Under the pieces are notes generated by a model. The model was not told the DNA's origin. It saw only the letters and a list, made by a program, of their open reading frames with translations, and ran no database searches. The position numbers and the translations under genes were made by a program. From contig OZ038462.1 of assembly GCA_964036295.1 (NCBI GenBank), forward strand, positions 21,638,363-21,702,362: a stretch of 64,000 nt of DNA. The letters are read 5' to 3'. The stretch comes from Plumapathes pennacea. Its lineage: Eukaryota; Cnidaria; Anthozoa; Antipatharia; Myriopathidae. Of this stretch, positions 37,261 through 51,057 are shown one piece after another. Position 1 is the first letter of the stretch. Every line of letters starts with the position of its first letter.

Positions 37261-40200
37261 GCTGTTGCTGTTGTTTTTGACCTGCTACTGAAACCATAAT
37301 TTCCTTGTTCTTCAGCCGCTGTCCAAGATACGCCGGGGACTGGAGGCCAAGCGAGACATGTCTGTGAAGTCGTTCGACTATTTGCAAAGAACACTGCAGC
37401 GCAACAAAGGAGCTCCCAAGAATCCGCCGACGGTCAGCGCGCAATTTCAGGTGAGAAAAACTCGCACACAAAACCTCTCTACGACGACTGGCCGTTGTAG
37501 AGAGGTGGTTATTTGGAGAGATGGGAGTGTGACATGACACCTTTCGTGAACTTTTCTTAAATGCGAGGTGCAGTTAATGCCCCGCGACCTAAAACGGATC
37601 GAGTTTTGCGACCTCGTTATCCGCATCACAAACCTTTTAAAGTTGAATCTGTGTCCGTTGTGGAGTGCCTATGCTAGTGTTTGCGACTCGGTTTTTGCTG
37701 GCCTTTAGTGGAGGTACGACTGCAGTAGAGCAAACAAAGTCTTGTAAGCGGATCAATATTTAGAGTCGTAGACCGAATCCCGTTAACTGCCGTCATTTAA
37801 AAATTCTTTTCTTTATTAGGTTTTGTTTTTTAAGAGTTGTTGATTAACCTGCTTGGTTCTACGGATTCATGTTTTCCATTCTTTTCTTTTAGTCATCGCT
37901 CAATCGTCTGATGGAGATCCTCGGAGAGGCTCAGCCGTTTTTTGTTCGATGTATGCGGTCGAACGCAGAGAAGGTTTGTCGTGTACCTCGCATTTGTCTG
38001 TATCTATCTCAGTACGCGCGCTCTGATCTGATTGGTTGAAAAGTATACAGTATCCCCCACATCGTAAACGTAACAAGTGTTGTCGCGTGAAAACGCGACA
38101 GATGCTGGGATTCAAGTTTGGTGTGGCATGTGTCCGCACGCACCACAAGGATTATTGAAATAGCAATCTCTGGACTAGAGCGAGACTCCCAAGAGTGATC
38201 AACTTCAATTTTCTCTTTCAATTTCTCACCCGAAAAAATATCATACGGTATAGGGAACTTGGCTTTTGATTTACTCAAATGAACCTGATTAAACTATAAG
38301 TTATAATACAACACTCGTACAGTTGCTTCAAAAAGGTGAGAGAATCTACATTTTGAGTTTGGAAGTATGCGTGACTTATCTCATTTTCATACATAATTGA
38401 TTTCGAACATTTGTTTCTAATCATAGGCCACGATTAATCTAGCCTGCGCTTCATTACTTACCTGTTTTTCGTCTTCTAAACTGCGTTTTTTCTACCAGGC
38501 TTTCTAAATTTCCAGTCGGCCTGTTTCATTTCAGAGCTATTATCACCGCAGTTTTGATGAATTCACGGTTGTTTGACGAGCGTATGTTAAAGCTGAAAAA
38601 CCCCGCCGGGAGCCATTTCAGCTTGTCGAAATGGTATCGTTTGCTTATGTTTGCTTTCCTTCGCTTAGTTTTAACCAGCTGGACCAAGAAAAATGCGAAA
38701 GTGAATATAATGAATCAAAACCGCAAGAGCGCAAGTAGATGTCAACAAACATCTCACGTTACATACTTTGAAACTCAGCCAAGAAAAGAAAGGCTTCCAC
38801 GCCGCTTGCACGTGGACATTATCCAATCAAAATATAGTATTTTTGCTTACACGTCATCAAACTTCGAAATCCTAGAGGGGGGACTTCTTTCACCAATTGT
38901 CATGATACCTACGCTGTGGTTTTCGGGTGAGAACAATTATATGCTGGGCTCTTAGGCCCAGCATAAAAATCCCTTTGATAATCCAAACGCTTAGAGCCGA
39001 TTGAATTTTTAATTGGACCGGAAATACATATCTCACGCTTTCTTTTGACTACTTCCCACATCATTTCGGCCTGGAACTTCCAGGAATAACCATAGTCACA
39101 ACAAAAAATTTTGGTTGGTATCAATTAAGCCGTTCTGGAATTACTTGTCATGACGTGCGAGCGAAACTATGTTCAACCCACGCTTCTCTTGCCTGAGGCG
39201 AAAGAGCACTTTCCGACAGAATAAACTGGAGTAATTGTGTCTGGTAGAAATGTGTTTAGTGACGCTGTGTGTTTTCTGCAGGCTCCGCTGGTGTTTGATC
39301 GAGAACTGGTCCTGCGTCAGTTGCGCTACACCGGAATGCTGGAGACCGTACGCATCAGGCAGCTCGGCTATCAGTGGCGCTTCTCTCTCCCGGTAAGAAA
39401 CGTTGTATCAGAGAATTAGTAAGGGTGCTTTGTATGTGTGAATAGGAGCATGTACATGTGCATGCGAGACTTTGGTGCAATGTGGTGATGTTACGATAAA
39501 ATGAATGTTAAATGAATAAATGTTACACTTCTTAAAAAAGTATCTGCAAACCGAGAAAAAAATGACTTGCGTTTGCCTGTGTGGGTGTGCGTGTTTTGTA
39601 GAGTTCATTTCCTCTGCTTTTGGGCGTGACATTCAGACAAAACGAATGAACAGTTGCACGTGGGGTCCGATTGCATTACGGGAGGAAGTCCGAGTCACGT
39701 TCATCCGTCAAAACTTTTTGACTTGTTCCTTGTATCGACTCCAAAAGCGGATTATTCTCCGAGCTTTAACGCGTTTCTTGGGATTACTGCCAAAATGAAA
39801 ACAGAACTGGACGAACTGAAGATGAAATGCTGCCAGTTAATCGTTTTTCTCGCGATGAAATGTGCTCATTTGGTGCTGAAATTCTTGCTTCTTTCCGGAA
39901 AGGTCAGTAACACTCGAAATCAGTTTGACGCGTAGTTATTTAAATTAACTGAGATATTGATCACTCGAACTCTCGCCATTTGATCACAGTAAGACTGTTC
40001 GATTCCAGGTTGTCGTTTTTCCGTCGTTGGCGGTTTGGTTATCTTTTTGTTGTCGTATGCCTCTGTCCAACTCTGTTTTACTCAAGTATAAGAGCACGAA
40101 CTCTGCCCATGGAGTTGGAAGTGAACACTGCTGTACTGGTTATTTCAGTGCTCACTCCTACAGCTCTCATTTGATAAATCAAGAGTTAAAATGTATATTT

Positions 40201-43200
40201 TAACATTGGATCGCTTTCGATAGTGAAAGGGTTGAATGAAAGAAGAATGACTTTGCATATTTTGTTCGTGTCAGTATCTTCTTCCGAGCATCACGCTGGT
40301 TGGTGAAGAGAATTGATGTAATGATCTCGAGCTGTTGAATTTGTTTCGGGAACTGACGGAATAGTCACATCAAGTTTTAAAACATAATTTGACCGTCAGA
40401 CGACAAATATGGTTGGCTCGTTTTGTATCAAAGTACAAACCCTTGGATAATATTCTTTGTTGTGACAAACAAGAGAAGTGGCGCGCCTTTCCGTTACACA
40501 ATTCTCCGAATCAACTGAGGTGCGTAGCTTTTTGTTTGAACCGGAACTGGCGTGTGTCGCGCGTGATGGATGACGTCAGCTTTATACGTATCCTCGTTTT
40601 CAGGCTCTTGAATAGGACAGAGCATTAAAAGAGATTGGGGACGAGGTCTGATAGCCCGATAGGGATCAGAATCTACAATGGTAGTAATATTGTCGAGAAC
40701 CCTGATGAACTAGACTATTATTATTGTTGCTCTAAAATATATTCTTCTACACCGGAAGTCAATGAGCACGGCTATCGTGCTGATGTTTTTCGGCGTATTG
40801 TCGGTAGTGTTTTTGTAAGAATCAGCTGAGAGTCTTATGTCACGACAGAGACCGGTGTTTCTCCGATTTTCAAGTCCAAGATAAGGCATTATTCGACTTC
40901 TTTGTGATAGTTTTCGTTGGCAAGTTCTTTAAAATCTAACTGTGTACGTTGTCACGGTACCCCGGATGTTAGTTAAGGAGACCAGAGAAGAGCGTTACGA
41001 ACAAACACAGAGACACTCACGATACACTGATCAGCTGCCTTGCAATACATTAACCCTTTTCACTCCCAAGCCCAGAACACAATATCTCACAAGCATTTAA
41101 GCACGTATGAGTGATGGAGTGAAAATTGATAGTTTAATCAGCTTCAATCAGGTATCAAAAAGCAAGTACTCCATACTGTGTGATTTGTCCGGCGAGAAAC
41201 TGAAGGAGAAAATTGAACTTGGGAGCGAAAGGTTCAAGTAGAACTTTGTAGTTCGCACTCACCAGGCCCGCTCGTTTTTCATGTCTGCCGCAGTGGTTTC
41301 TGGGATCAACAGAAGTAAAACACATGTGTGAACAGAAGCGTTTCACTGGGCAGCGATAAAGCGCCCTCAAGAATAGCGTTCAATAAGTGTTCAAAAATCC
41401 TGTATACACACGAAATGTGTTTTGTGTGTTCTAATTAACATATTTTCACTGGTTTGCCGTGGTGTGGACTCTTATTTACCACGATTTACGTCATCAAATG
41501 GTCAAAATGTTGTGGATTTACTGTGTGATGACATAAATTGTGGTAAATAAGAGTCCACACCACGGCAAACCAGTGGAAATTTGTTTTTTACCATAGTATT
41601 TTGAAATATACAAGAAAGTGTCGTTGTATTTCGTTGCAAAGCGTGACATGTTGGCGTATGCTGGCGTCAGCATCGTTGTCTGGAATCTTATTTACCACGG
41701 TAAATCGACCAATCAAAGAGCGAGAAACTAGTGAGTTGTGGTAAAAATGGTCTTGCCAGCTAATGGAGTTTAACGGCGGTGTCTCATCAAAGAGGGCCTG
41801 GTAAATTCGCACTCATCCTTTGGGTGCGCGCGATTCGCAATCCCTGAAAACGAGATCACAGAGGTTTTTGCTTTGCTTTGGTAGATTAGGCAACCGAACC
41901 ATGACCATAACCTAACCCTAATCCGAGCCGATCCTAACCTAATCCCAACCCTATACCGAAACGTAACCCTCCCCAAGCGAAACGAAACTTAAGTGATCTC
42001 TTTTTTGTGAGATTGCGTAGCGCGCTCACCTATCCATTGTGTCAATAACAATACTGATGTGCTCTTGAACTGTTTTCTTAGGTTTTCATGGAAAGGTTCA
42101 GCATTCTCTTCCCTAATGAGCTCGACAACCCCAAAGACGAGTTGCCAGACATTATGAAAACTTATGGTTTGGACGCTGAGGAATATCAGATCGGAAAGAG
42201 CAAGGTGCGATAAACCTTTGGATAACAATTAACTTTTCACGAACACGAACGCTTTCACCGACCTATTACGAACGCGCACACTGATCTAACTCGAACACTA
42301 ACCATTTCACGATCACGAACACAACGAACAACACGATCACGTTCACGAATACAAGGAAACGACCATGACCATTACTACAAACAACTACACAAAGACAAAC
42401 ACGAAAGCGACCATGACTATGACCATGACCACAAACACGACTACACGAACACGATCACAAATGTTACACAGACACGACCACTACGAAAGCGAAACAGTGC
42501 CAGTGACAGATACAAAAACAGTAATATTTGCCTGATGAGGAACGGTAGCAGGTTTTGTCTTAATCCGTAATCTGTTGTTTTTGCAGATCTTTCTTCGTGA
42601 AAGTCAGCATCGCATTCTGCAGTCCCGTCGGCGTTTGGAGATTGACTACAAGGTCAAGGTCATCCAGCGGTGGGCAAGAGGACTGTTGCAGAGGAGGCAG
42701 TTTTTACAGCAACGTACCGCGGCAATCACAATTCAAGTAAGTATTCTAAAACGAGGGACAGCACAGCACAGTACAGCATAGCATAGCATAGAATATGAAA
42801 GCAATGTACAGTACACATCAAAGTTGTACAGTGCAGTACAGCAAATCACACACAGTAAGCACAGCATAGCACAGAACTTCACATTACTCATCACATTACA
42901 ACACAACAGCACAGCACCGCGGCACGGCACATCACATCACATCACGGAGCAGCACAGCACAGTACAGTACAGTACAGTGCAGACAGTACAAATCAAAGTA
43001 CAGCACAGAGCTGTATGTAAAACCACTCAACTTTCCTATGACCACGATTTATCACTTCAGGCATTTTACCGTGGTGCTCAAGTCCGTGAAGAACTTGCGA
43101 AGCAAGGATGGGCGGCGACTCGTATCCAAGCCTCGTGGAGACAGTACACCGCGCGGAAATTGTACTTGAGGCTTGTTCGAGGAACGATCTTCCTTCAAAG

Positions 43201-46200
43201 TTACATGCGAGGACGCTTGGCGCGGATCAGGTTTGTAATTTATAATGAGCAAAGTCTGACTCTGGCATTCTGTTTGTTTACTTGTGTTTGTATATTTATT
43301 TTCAAGGTACCTGACGCTGGTGAAGGAACATCAACAAAAGTTGGCTGAGATAGAACAGAAAAAGATGGCGGCGGAGGCGGAAGAAGAAGAAGAAAGGAAA
43401 CAAGTGGAGTTGGCCATTAAGTAAGTGCACACCGGCCACTTTAGAAAAAAATGTGATTGAAGCCGCCGACTGAGAAACGCGGTGGACGAAGGATCAAAAT
43501 AATCTTTTAAATCGTTTTAAATCTGACCTTTAAACTAAACTAAAACAGACAATTTTTTAGTAGATTGTTTTCAGGTGAATGTTTGAAAATGAGTTCCTAT
43601 GTCTCACATGCGCTTGTCAGTGGGCAATGAAAACATTATGTATCAGTAGACTGATAGCTCAAACAGTTTTCTTCTGAGCAAGTTGTCGGTAAGATCTACA
43701 AACTCGACGTAAAAGTCTGGAAGCCTTGGGCTAACGGACACGCCTGTCTTCGCGCATCGATTGTTAACCTCGACATTTTGGGTGGGGGGGGGGGGGGGGG
43801 GGGGGGGGGGGGTGAGATTATACACCCAGCAGGAAGAGCGTCAAATAACAACTCTGACTTTTTCTTTTTCACATACTAGAGCCGCCTTAGTTCGAATCCG
43901 CTCTTTCAGTGATTCAGTAATCCATGTTGACCAAGAAGAGGTAAATGGTGTGAACAAAGACGCGAGAACCGAAGGAGAAGAAGAGAAAGAGAAGGAAACC
44001 GAGAAACCGGCGGAAATCTCCACGGACGTCAAGACGAGTGACGAAACAGAACAAGACGACCGACAGAAGTAAGGCCCTATTTACACGGAAGGAGGTACAC
44101 CCTCCTGGAAGGGTCAGAAGATGGCCCCCCTTTACATGCCAAGCGCTATTCCTAGGGCTATCTCGCCAAGAGTCTGAAAGGAATCTCGCGGTCGTCAGAT
44201 TTGAGACAGTAACCTGGCACCGCTAAACTTAGTCCCCCTAGGAGGGTAACCCTATGTTTACATGGCCAAAAGTTGTCCCTGCTTGGAGGGTTACTCTAGC
44301 AAGGCTATAGGGTAACCCTCCTCCAAGGGTGACCCTACCTATCATTAAACGGAACAAGGAATTTCAATAGAGAAGGATCACCCTCCTTCCATGTAAACAG
44401 GGCCTGAAAAGGGTTTCTTAGAATTGCTACGTATTTGTTTTGGCGCTTTTCTCAATTTTTTCGCTTTGTTGCTGACCTTATGCTTTGTTTTAGTGTTAGA
44501 TCTATTTCCAAGATGTTCGAGAAGCAAATGAACCTCTGTGTGGCTGAGGTATGTTTATTTCTTAGAGCGAATTTGTGTATATTTCTTAGGAACGATGTGT
44601 TCTTCTAGTTCTTGGTATCATTTAAGGGACCAGTACTGGATTTTGCATGGGTAATACAATTGAACGCGTAATGAAATAAAAAAAACAAAAACAAAACAAA
44701 ACAAAATAAAAAAAAAAAAAAAAGAAAAGAAAAGGCTTTATTGGGGAAGCAAAATTTATATTATTAAGAAGTCCCTTTCCTATATTTTTCTCTCGAGTTT
44801 ATCCAGAGTATTGAAACAAATGTGCGTCGTATAACGGCTGACATAATTAGCTGAAGTCAAGGTTGAGAGATAATTTGTAGCAACATAACTGAGTCAACAT
44901 TCAGCCGTTTGTGAACCCCATTGAACCATAATCAAATAGAACCTAAACGTTTGACCACTAAAGTTAAAGCTCTCCATGAGTACATGTCAAATGAAACTTA
45001 AACGTTTGACCACTGAAGTGAAAGCTCTCCATGAGTACATTTTAACAGCAGTGTTCACTTCCAACTCCTGAACTGTCAAATGAAACTTAAAGGTGTGACC
45101 ACTCAAATGAAAGCTCTCCACGAGTACATTTTAACAGCAGTGTTCACTTCCAACTCCTGAACTGTCAAATGAAACTTAAAGGTGTGACCCCTTAAATAAA
45201 AGCTCTCCATGAGTACATTCTAGCGGTAGTGTTCACTTACAACTTTTGAACTGTTAAATGAAACCTAAAGGTGTGAACACAATGTTGTTGAGTGGAGCCT
45301 TTATGTTTACGTTGGACAAAGAAACAAGGTGATGAAATGATCAAATTGTTTTATTTTGATCAGGTAAGTCGAAGGAGATCATCGTCAGAACCCAGCAGTC
45401 CCAAGAGCCCTAGGCCCAGTCCCCTAAACCTCGCTGTTGATGCCAAATCTTCACAGGAAAAATTCCGACGTCGCTCTCAAGCCTTGAGTCCTGACAAGAC
45501 ACCCAACAGAAACTCCTTTAACAGAAAAAACGAATTAGAATCCAACGAAACAAAAGAAGAGGCCCAAAATACAGTAGTCGCGTTACCTCGGAAGGTCTCG
45601 TCCAGCATCCGGCGCCGACTGTCGGGCCGAAGCAAAGGCTCGGCCAATCGTCGGAGCACTTCGGATGTCCCGGATCCTCGAGCCGTTACTCTTGCGCGCT
45701 CGGAAAAAATTCCCGCCAGCAAAGATTACCGTCGTCATGGCCAGAACAAGAAGAAAGGCTTTTTTCAGAAGATGGGTCGGGCGAACTCGCGGGAATTCGA
45801 AGTGGGTCAAGCCAAACCGGCGCCAACCCACAAGAGGTCGTCCGCAAGCCCTGCATCGACTGATGGTGAGTTGGGGAAGTGCGGAGTTACTTATGATTAT
45901 ATATTGGCTGTTTTTGCCCATGTTTATATTTACACCCGGAACTCGACTTTCCTGAGGCGCGCACGTTGACTGACAGATCTAACTGTGGCTGCTTGCCGTA
46001 TTCAATACACTTTTTGTGTTTGTGCTGATTTATTTTTGCGATAAAACGTAGAAAAACATGAGAATCCGCCATTTTCGTATGATCGAAAATGGCCGCTGTC
46101 AGTCACTGGGCGCGCAAAGCGTCTACGGTGAGAGGTTCTCTTTAACAAAATGACTATTAACGCAGAATCTAAAAACATATTTTTATATTTGTATTGTTCT

Positions 46201-49200
46201 CCTGACATCCGCCATCATCAAGTGTTTTGCATGTTCCTTCTAACACAGATAAAATTCCTACTTGTTTTTTAAAATCATATTCTTTGCAGGATAACCCTCT
46301 TGTTTCCTTTTCTTGTTTAGATCTGAGCAAAGCGATGCGGGAGACCAAGATTGTAACTGCTATCTCAAGTCCCGTGGGGGGTATACACGGGAAACAAGCA
46401 GGTCAGAAGATCATCCAAGGCACGGAGGACCTGGGACAACTGCGCACCTTTCTCATGAACAAGGTAACACTTCTAAGAATTCTCTTCTTCGCTGTGTTAC
46501 CAAACCTCCAACATACAGTGAGCGGAGCTCTGGGAACTAGTGTGGTCAGGCTGTTGAAAGTTCTAAATGTTTTGAAAAAGAACCGATTTGGCGTTGTACA
46601 TAGAGTGATACCCAACTCAGTTATGTAAACCTTTTGATAGAACGAATTGTTGTTGGCTATTTGAAGTAGATCCCTTGTCTTGATCAGAAGAGTCACAAAG
46701 ATAATTCTGAGTTTTTTTTTTTTTTTTTTTCTTTTCATTTTTGCAGATTTCAATTCTCAACAAGGAGGAGAACAAGAGAGATACTATCGTAGACAGAGTG
46801 TTTAGGAAAGCCCTGCAAGAATTCCACGGCTACATTGTTTCTACAGACTCTGCACTTACAAAGGTATGTGAGAGTTTCTTTTTACGTGAACAGAGGAAGT
46901 TGCCGTTTAAATGTTCTTAACTGACTCTTTAAAATTCCTCGGTTTTGCTTGAAATATCTACTAGTCGAAAGGTGCATTTCTATCGGCCGATGACAACACA
47001 GCAGAAACGTTGAAAGTCAATAGGCTTTAACTGTAAATTTCACAGAAACAGTCATACGAGGTTTTACAGCCAGTCGCTGAATACTGACGTCAATAAAATA
47101 TTCAAGTGGACAAATCAATGAATTGTTTCTTTTCTCTGTAAAAATAAAGCTCCCCCTCCCCTCCTTTTAATGTTGAACCTTGAATGGCAGTTCTCCGCAG
47201 CGGTCAACATGCCGTTCCTTGGGGGGGGAGGAGTGCATGGAGCGGACCGATGCTAATTCAGTGTCTCAACATTTTGTCCAAGCCATCTGACTGTGACCTT
47301 GCTGACGAGGAGGATAATTATTTTTGTTTCCTCCACAGAACGACACGTCGTTGTCTATGAAGTATGAAGACCTGACGAGTACTTTTGAGAACATTCTGAA
47401 GAAAGTTGTGAAGGGCGAGCGCATCAGCGCCAGCTTTCCTACCATTATGGGTGTGAACGCGTTCAGTGGTGTCATCACCGAGTTTGTCATGACCAGGTAA
47501 ACAATCGTTAACATTTGTTGCGCTTTCGCTTGCTTTCGAGCAGGACAAAACGAGGACTTATTGTGGCGGCAAAACTGTTATAATGTGCTCACTTAGAGCT
47601 ATTTTAAAGTAGTCGCACTGACTTTAGGATTTTTATTGACAAAGTGTACACTACTACTAGAATGTACTAATCGAAAGCTTTCGTTTGTATAGGTAATCGC
47701 ATGATTTTGAGTGCAATTTGGAATAAATTAGCACGAGTAAATTTTTTCAAAGATTTGTGGTCTTTGAAGAATTTACGAGTGCTTATTTATTCCAATATTG
47801 CACGAGAAATCATGTGATTACTTGTTAATAACATGCATACAATAATTTACGTCACGTAATTTTTTTTTTCAATTTCGTTACAATTCACAAGTGTCTCTCA
47901 AGAACTTTGTTTTCTCGCAAACAGAATCGGAATCGTCCTGAGGAATGAAAACACGTCCTTTTGTTTTGTTTTGCTTCGCAAATACGCGCGCTCCAGCTAT
48001 CGACAATTTTTAATTTCAAATTTCTGCACTCTTAATTTCACATTTTTGCACTGTTTGGGATAAATTGACGTGCGCTCAGCCAATCAGAATGCAGAAATTA
48101 TTGTATGCATGTTATTAGAGTGGTAACAGCTTTTGATTTTATTTGACAGTTCAGAAGTTAAATTGGCCTTTTAGCAGTAAAGCTTAAAAGCACTGTTCAG
48201 GTATTGCTTGGTCCAGTTCTAATTGTTGTTACGTCATGATCTGCAGGTCTGTTGCTGCGAATAAGCACCACAAGGTGAGTGAGTTTTGTGAGTAAATGCG
48301 TGTGAATGAGTAAATGAATGCGCGAGCGAGTGAATGAATTATTGAGTGAGTGAATGCCTGAGTGGGTGAACAAGTGCTTGAATGAATGAATGCGTGAGTG
48401 AGTGAATGCCAAATGAATGCGTGAATAAACGATTGACTGAATGGGTGAATTTGGGTGATTCCGACGAATGAGTGAGTGAACGGCCATACAGTGTCTGTGT
48501 GCGAGAACAAGCGATGTTGTGTCGAGTGACACTAAATTAGTTGATATACTCTTTTTCTATTTCCTTCTCTTTAGCCAAACAAAAGACATCACCACAAGAA
48601 GAGAAAGCAGTCTGAGCACATCGTAAGCAGACTTTTTTTTAGTTTACTTCCCATAGCGTTTGAGCCGTTCATACACCTGAAACCTTTCCATTGTGATTGA
48701 TAACAGTGTATTTCGTGTGTTATGATCGAGCCCAGGCATAATGCATACGGTAGAAGCCCGCTATCTCGAACTCTGTTATTTCGAAGTCCCCGCTATCTCA
48801 AACAGAATCCGACTTCCCTTTGGAAATAACTTGATAGAAGTTTCCATTGTTAGAACCCCGCTATCTCGTAGAGTGTCTCGCTTACCTTGAGAGTTCGAGA
48901 TGGCGGGATTCTACTGTAACTATTTTTCAGTGAGTGGCAGACAGGTTTGTTTAAGCCTTATATGGTCATGCCCATGTATGGTGAAGCTGTATATATATGG
49001 ACACTTCCTTTATTTTTCTTCGCGCTGGAAAGATAACGCATCTTTTTGTCAAATGTTGGGTTTATTTCGGAGAGGGCGTGAGCGGCAATACACTATTGTT
49101 TGCGATCAGGTATTTAAAAATTGTAGTTGTTGTTTGCAATGAACTCTATTTAATTATTGTGAAGGAGCGTCGGCGTTGTTGTAAAAACGAAAAGAGAGAA

Positions 49201-50974
49201 AGAAAAAAAAAGAAAAGAATAAGCTCACTCAAAAAATTATTTAGTAGTTTGTGTGCTTTATAAGATCGGTGAAGACAGTTTTCGCATTGGGTAGTTCGAG
49301 ATAACGTCTCTGCGCGAACTCACTCACTGCCAAAGCGAACTTGACTGAACTTCACAAAAAACAACGCCTGAACTCTTAATTTTTAATAGCGAAGTTCACG
49401 TTGTTCTTCAGCGATGTTTTTGTCCTCGTTCAATTTGATTTGGGCTGAAAAATAGTTAAACTGAGACACAATCGTTCGCTCAAACGTCGCAGAGATCAAA
49501 GGCAATGATCCGGTCTTTGTATTTCCGACAGTGACGGTGTGTACAAATCCATCATTGTAGCAAACAGTTAGTCGAATGTTGTTTCTCGGTTCCTCGTTTT
49601 AACTTCTCCCCAGTTATCAATATTGTTGTATGTAACTAAACTGATCAATTTAGAACACCTCAAACAAAGTATTCAAGTGACTAACGGCGGATATTAGTTA
49701 TTTATTTATTTACACGTTATCTAAAGGGGTTATTACACGGGAAGGAGTGCAATACAGCGGAGTATTTTTACGAGTCGGTTATATTTTTTCGAGCCTGCTT
49801 CAGGCGAGAAAAAATAAGACTGACGAGTAAAAATACAGCCGTATTGCACGACTTTTTGTGTAATAAATTGTTTATTATACGACAAACGAAGAAGTGCCGA
49901 ACGCTGTAGCCGCGTGCAAAAAGATGACGCGTTCGTAAACTTTGCTTGCGAAATTGATCACGTAAGCTAATAAACCAGTTGATCTGGTTCCTGACGAGTG
50001 CAATACGCTCCCATATTTGCACTCGTTTTCGCCTTTATTTGCACTCGAAATTGTGAAGTCGTGTAATAAATTTATTTATTTACACGTGTGCTTCTTTGTT
50101 CGTTAATGTTATCTGTATATGTTCGGCTTTCGAACTGAATCTTGTCCTTCTGGTTGAGTTTGTTTTCGGCCTGCCCATCTAACTTGCTTTACCCTTTTAC
50201 TTCCAAGCTCAAAATGCAGATTCTCCCAGCCTTCTAAAAAAATGTATGAGTGATGCAGTAAGGACTGATAGTTTAACCAATTTACATCCAAGCACGCTTG
50301 ATTGGGCAAGTTGTCTATACTGTATGATATACTTGAAGTTGAACATTCTTGGGAGTAAAAGGCTTAATGACTTAGCTACTTCCCACTGCAACATATTTTA
50401 TTTTATTCATTCTGCTTTTGTCTTCTAGAAGCACAATGGACACAAGTTAATATTGGAACACTTCAGCATATCTACATTCTGCGAGCACTGTAATAATAAG
50501 ATATGGGTCCTGGAGAAGGGTCTTGTTTGTCAAGGTAGATATTTAGACTGTAAGCATTACGTATGTGTGTTAACTATATAGTGTGTCATGCTTGGTTCCT
50601 AGCCGGTTTCGGAAATTTGTTGTTTTGTTGATTTTTTTTTTTTTTGGTTGCTTGTTTCCTTTGTTGGCATTTCTTTTGTTTGTTCATTTGCCTGTATGTT
50701 CGACTGCTTTGTTATTTGTTCGTTCAGGTTTTAGAGTAGATACTTTAGTCATTTGAGTTGTTAGCTTTTGTTCATTCGTTGCTTCTCGTCCTTTCCTGTG
50801 TTCCTTTCATCTCTCTTTCTGTCAGGCGAGCGTTTGTTTTCAGTTTATTTGTATGGTTGTCTCGTCGTTATGTCATCGTTATCATCTTCACCACCACCAT
50901 CATCATCATCATCATCATCACCATGATGATCATTATGATCATCATGATCATGATCATGATCATTACCGTCGTCG

Positions 50975-51057
<83 letters not shown>

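Noticed and set aside
39520..39935. Two overlapping frames of ~92 codons in the MYO9 intron after exon 21
   Set aside because: They overlap in different frames, have no recognisable sequence and sit in an intron between well-matched exons.
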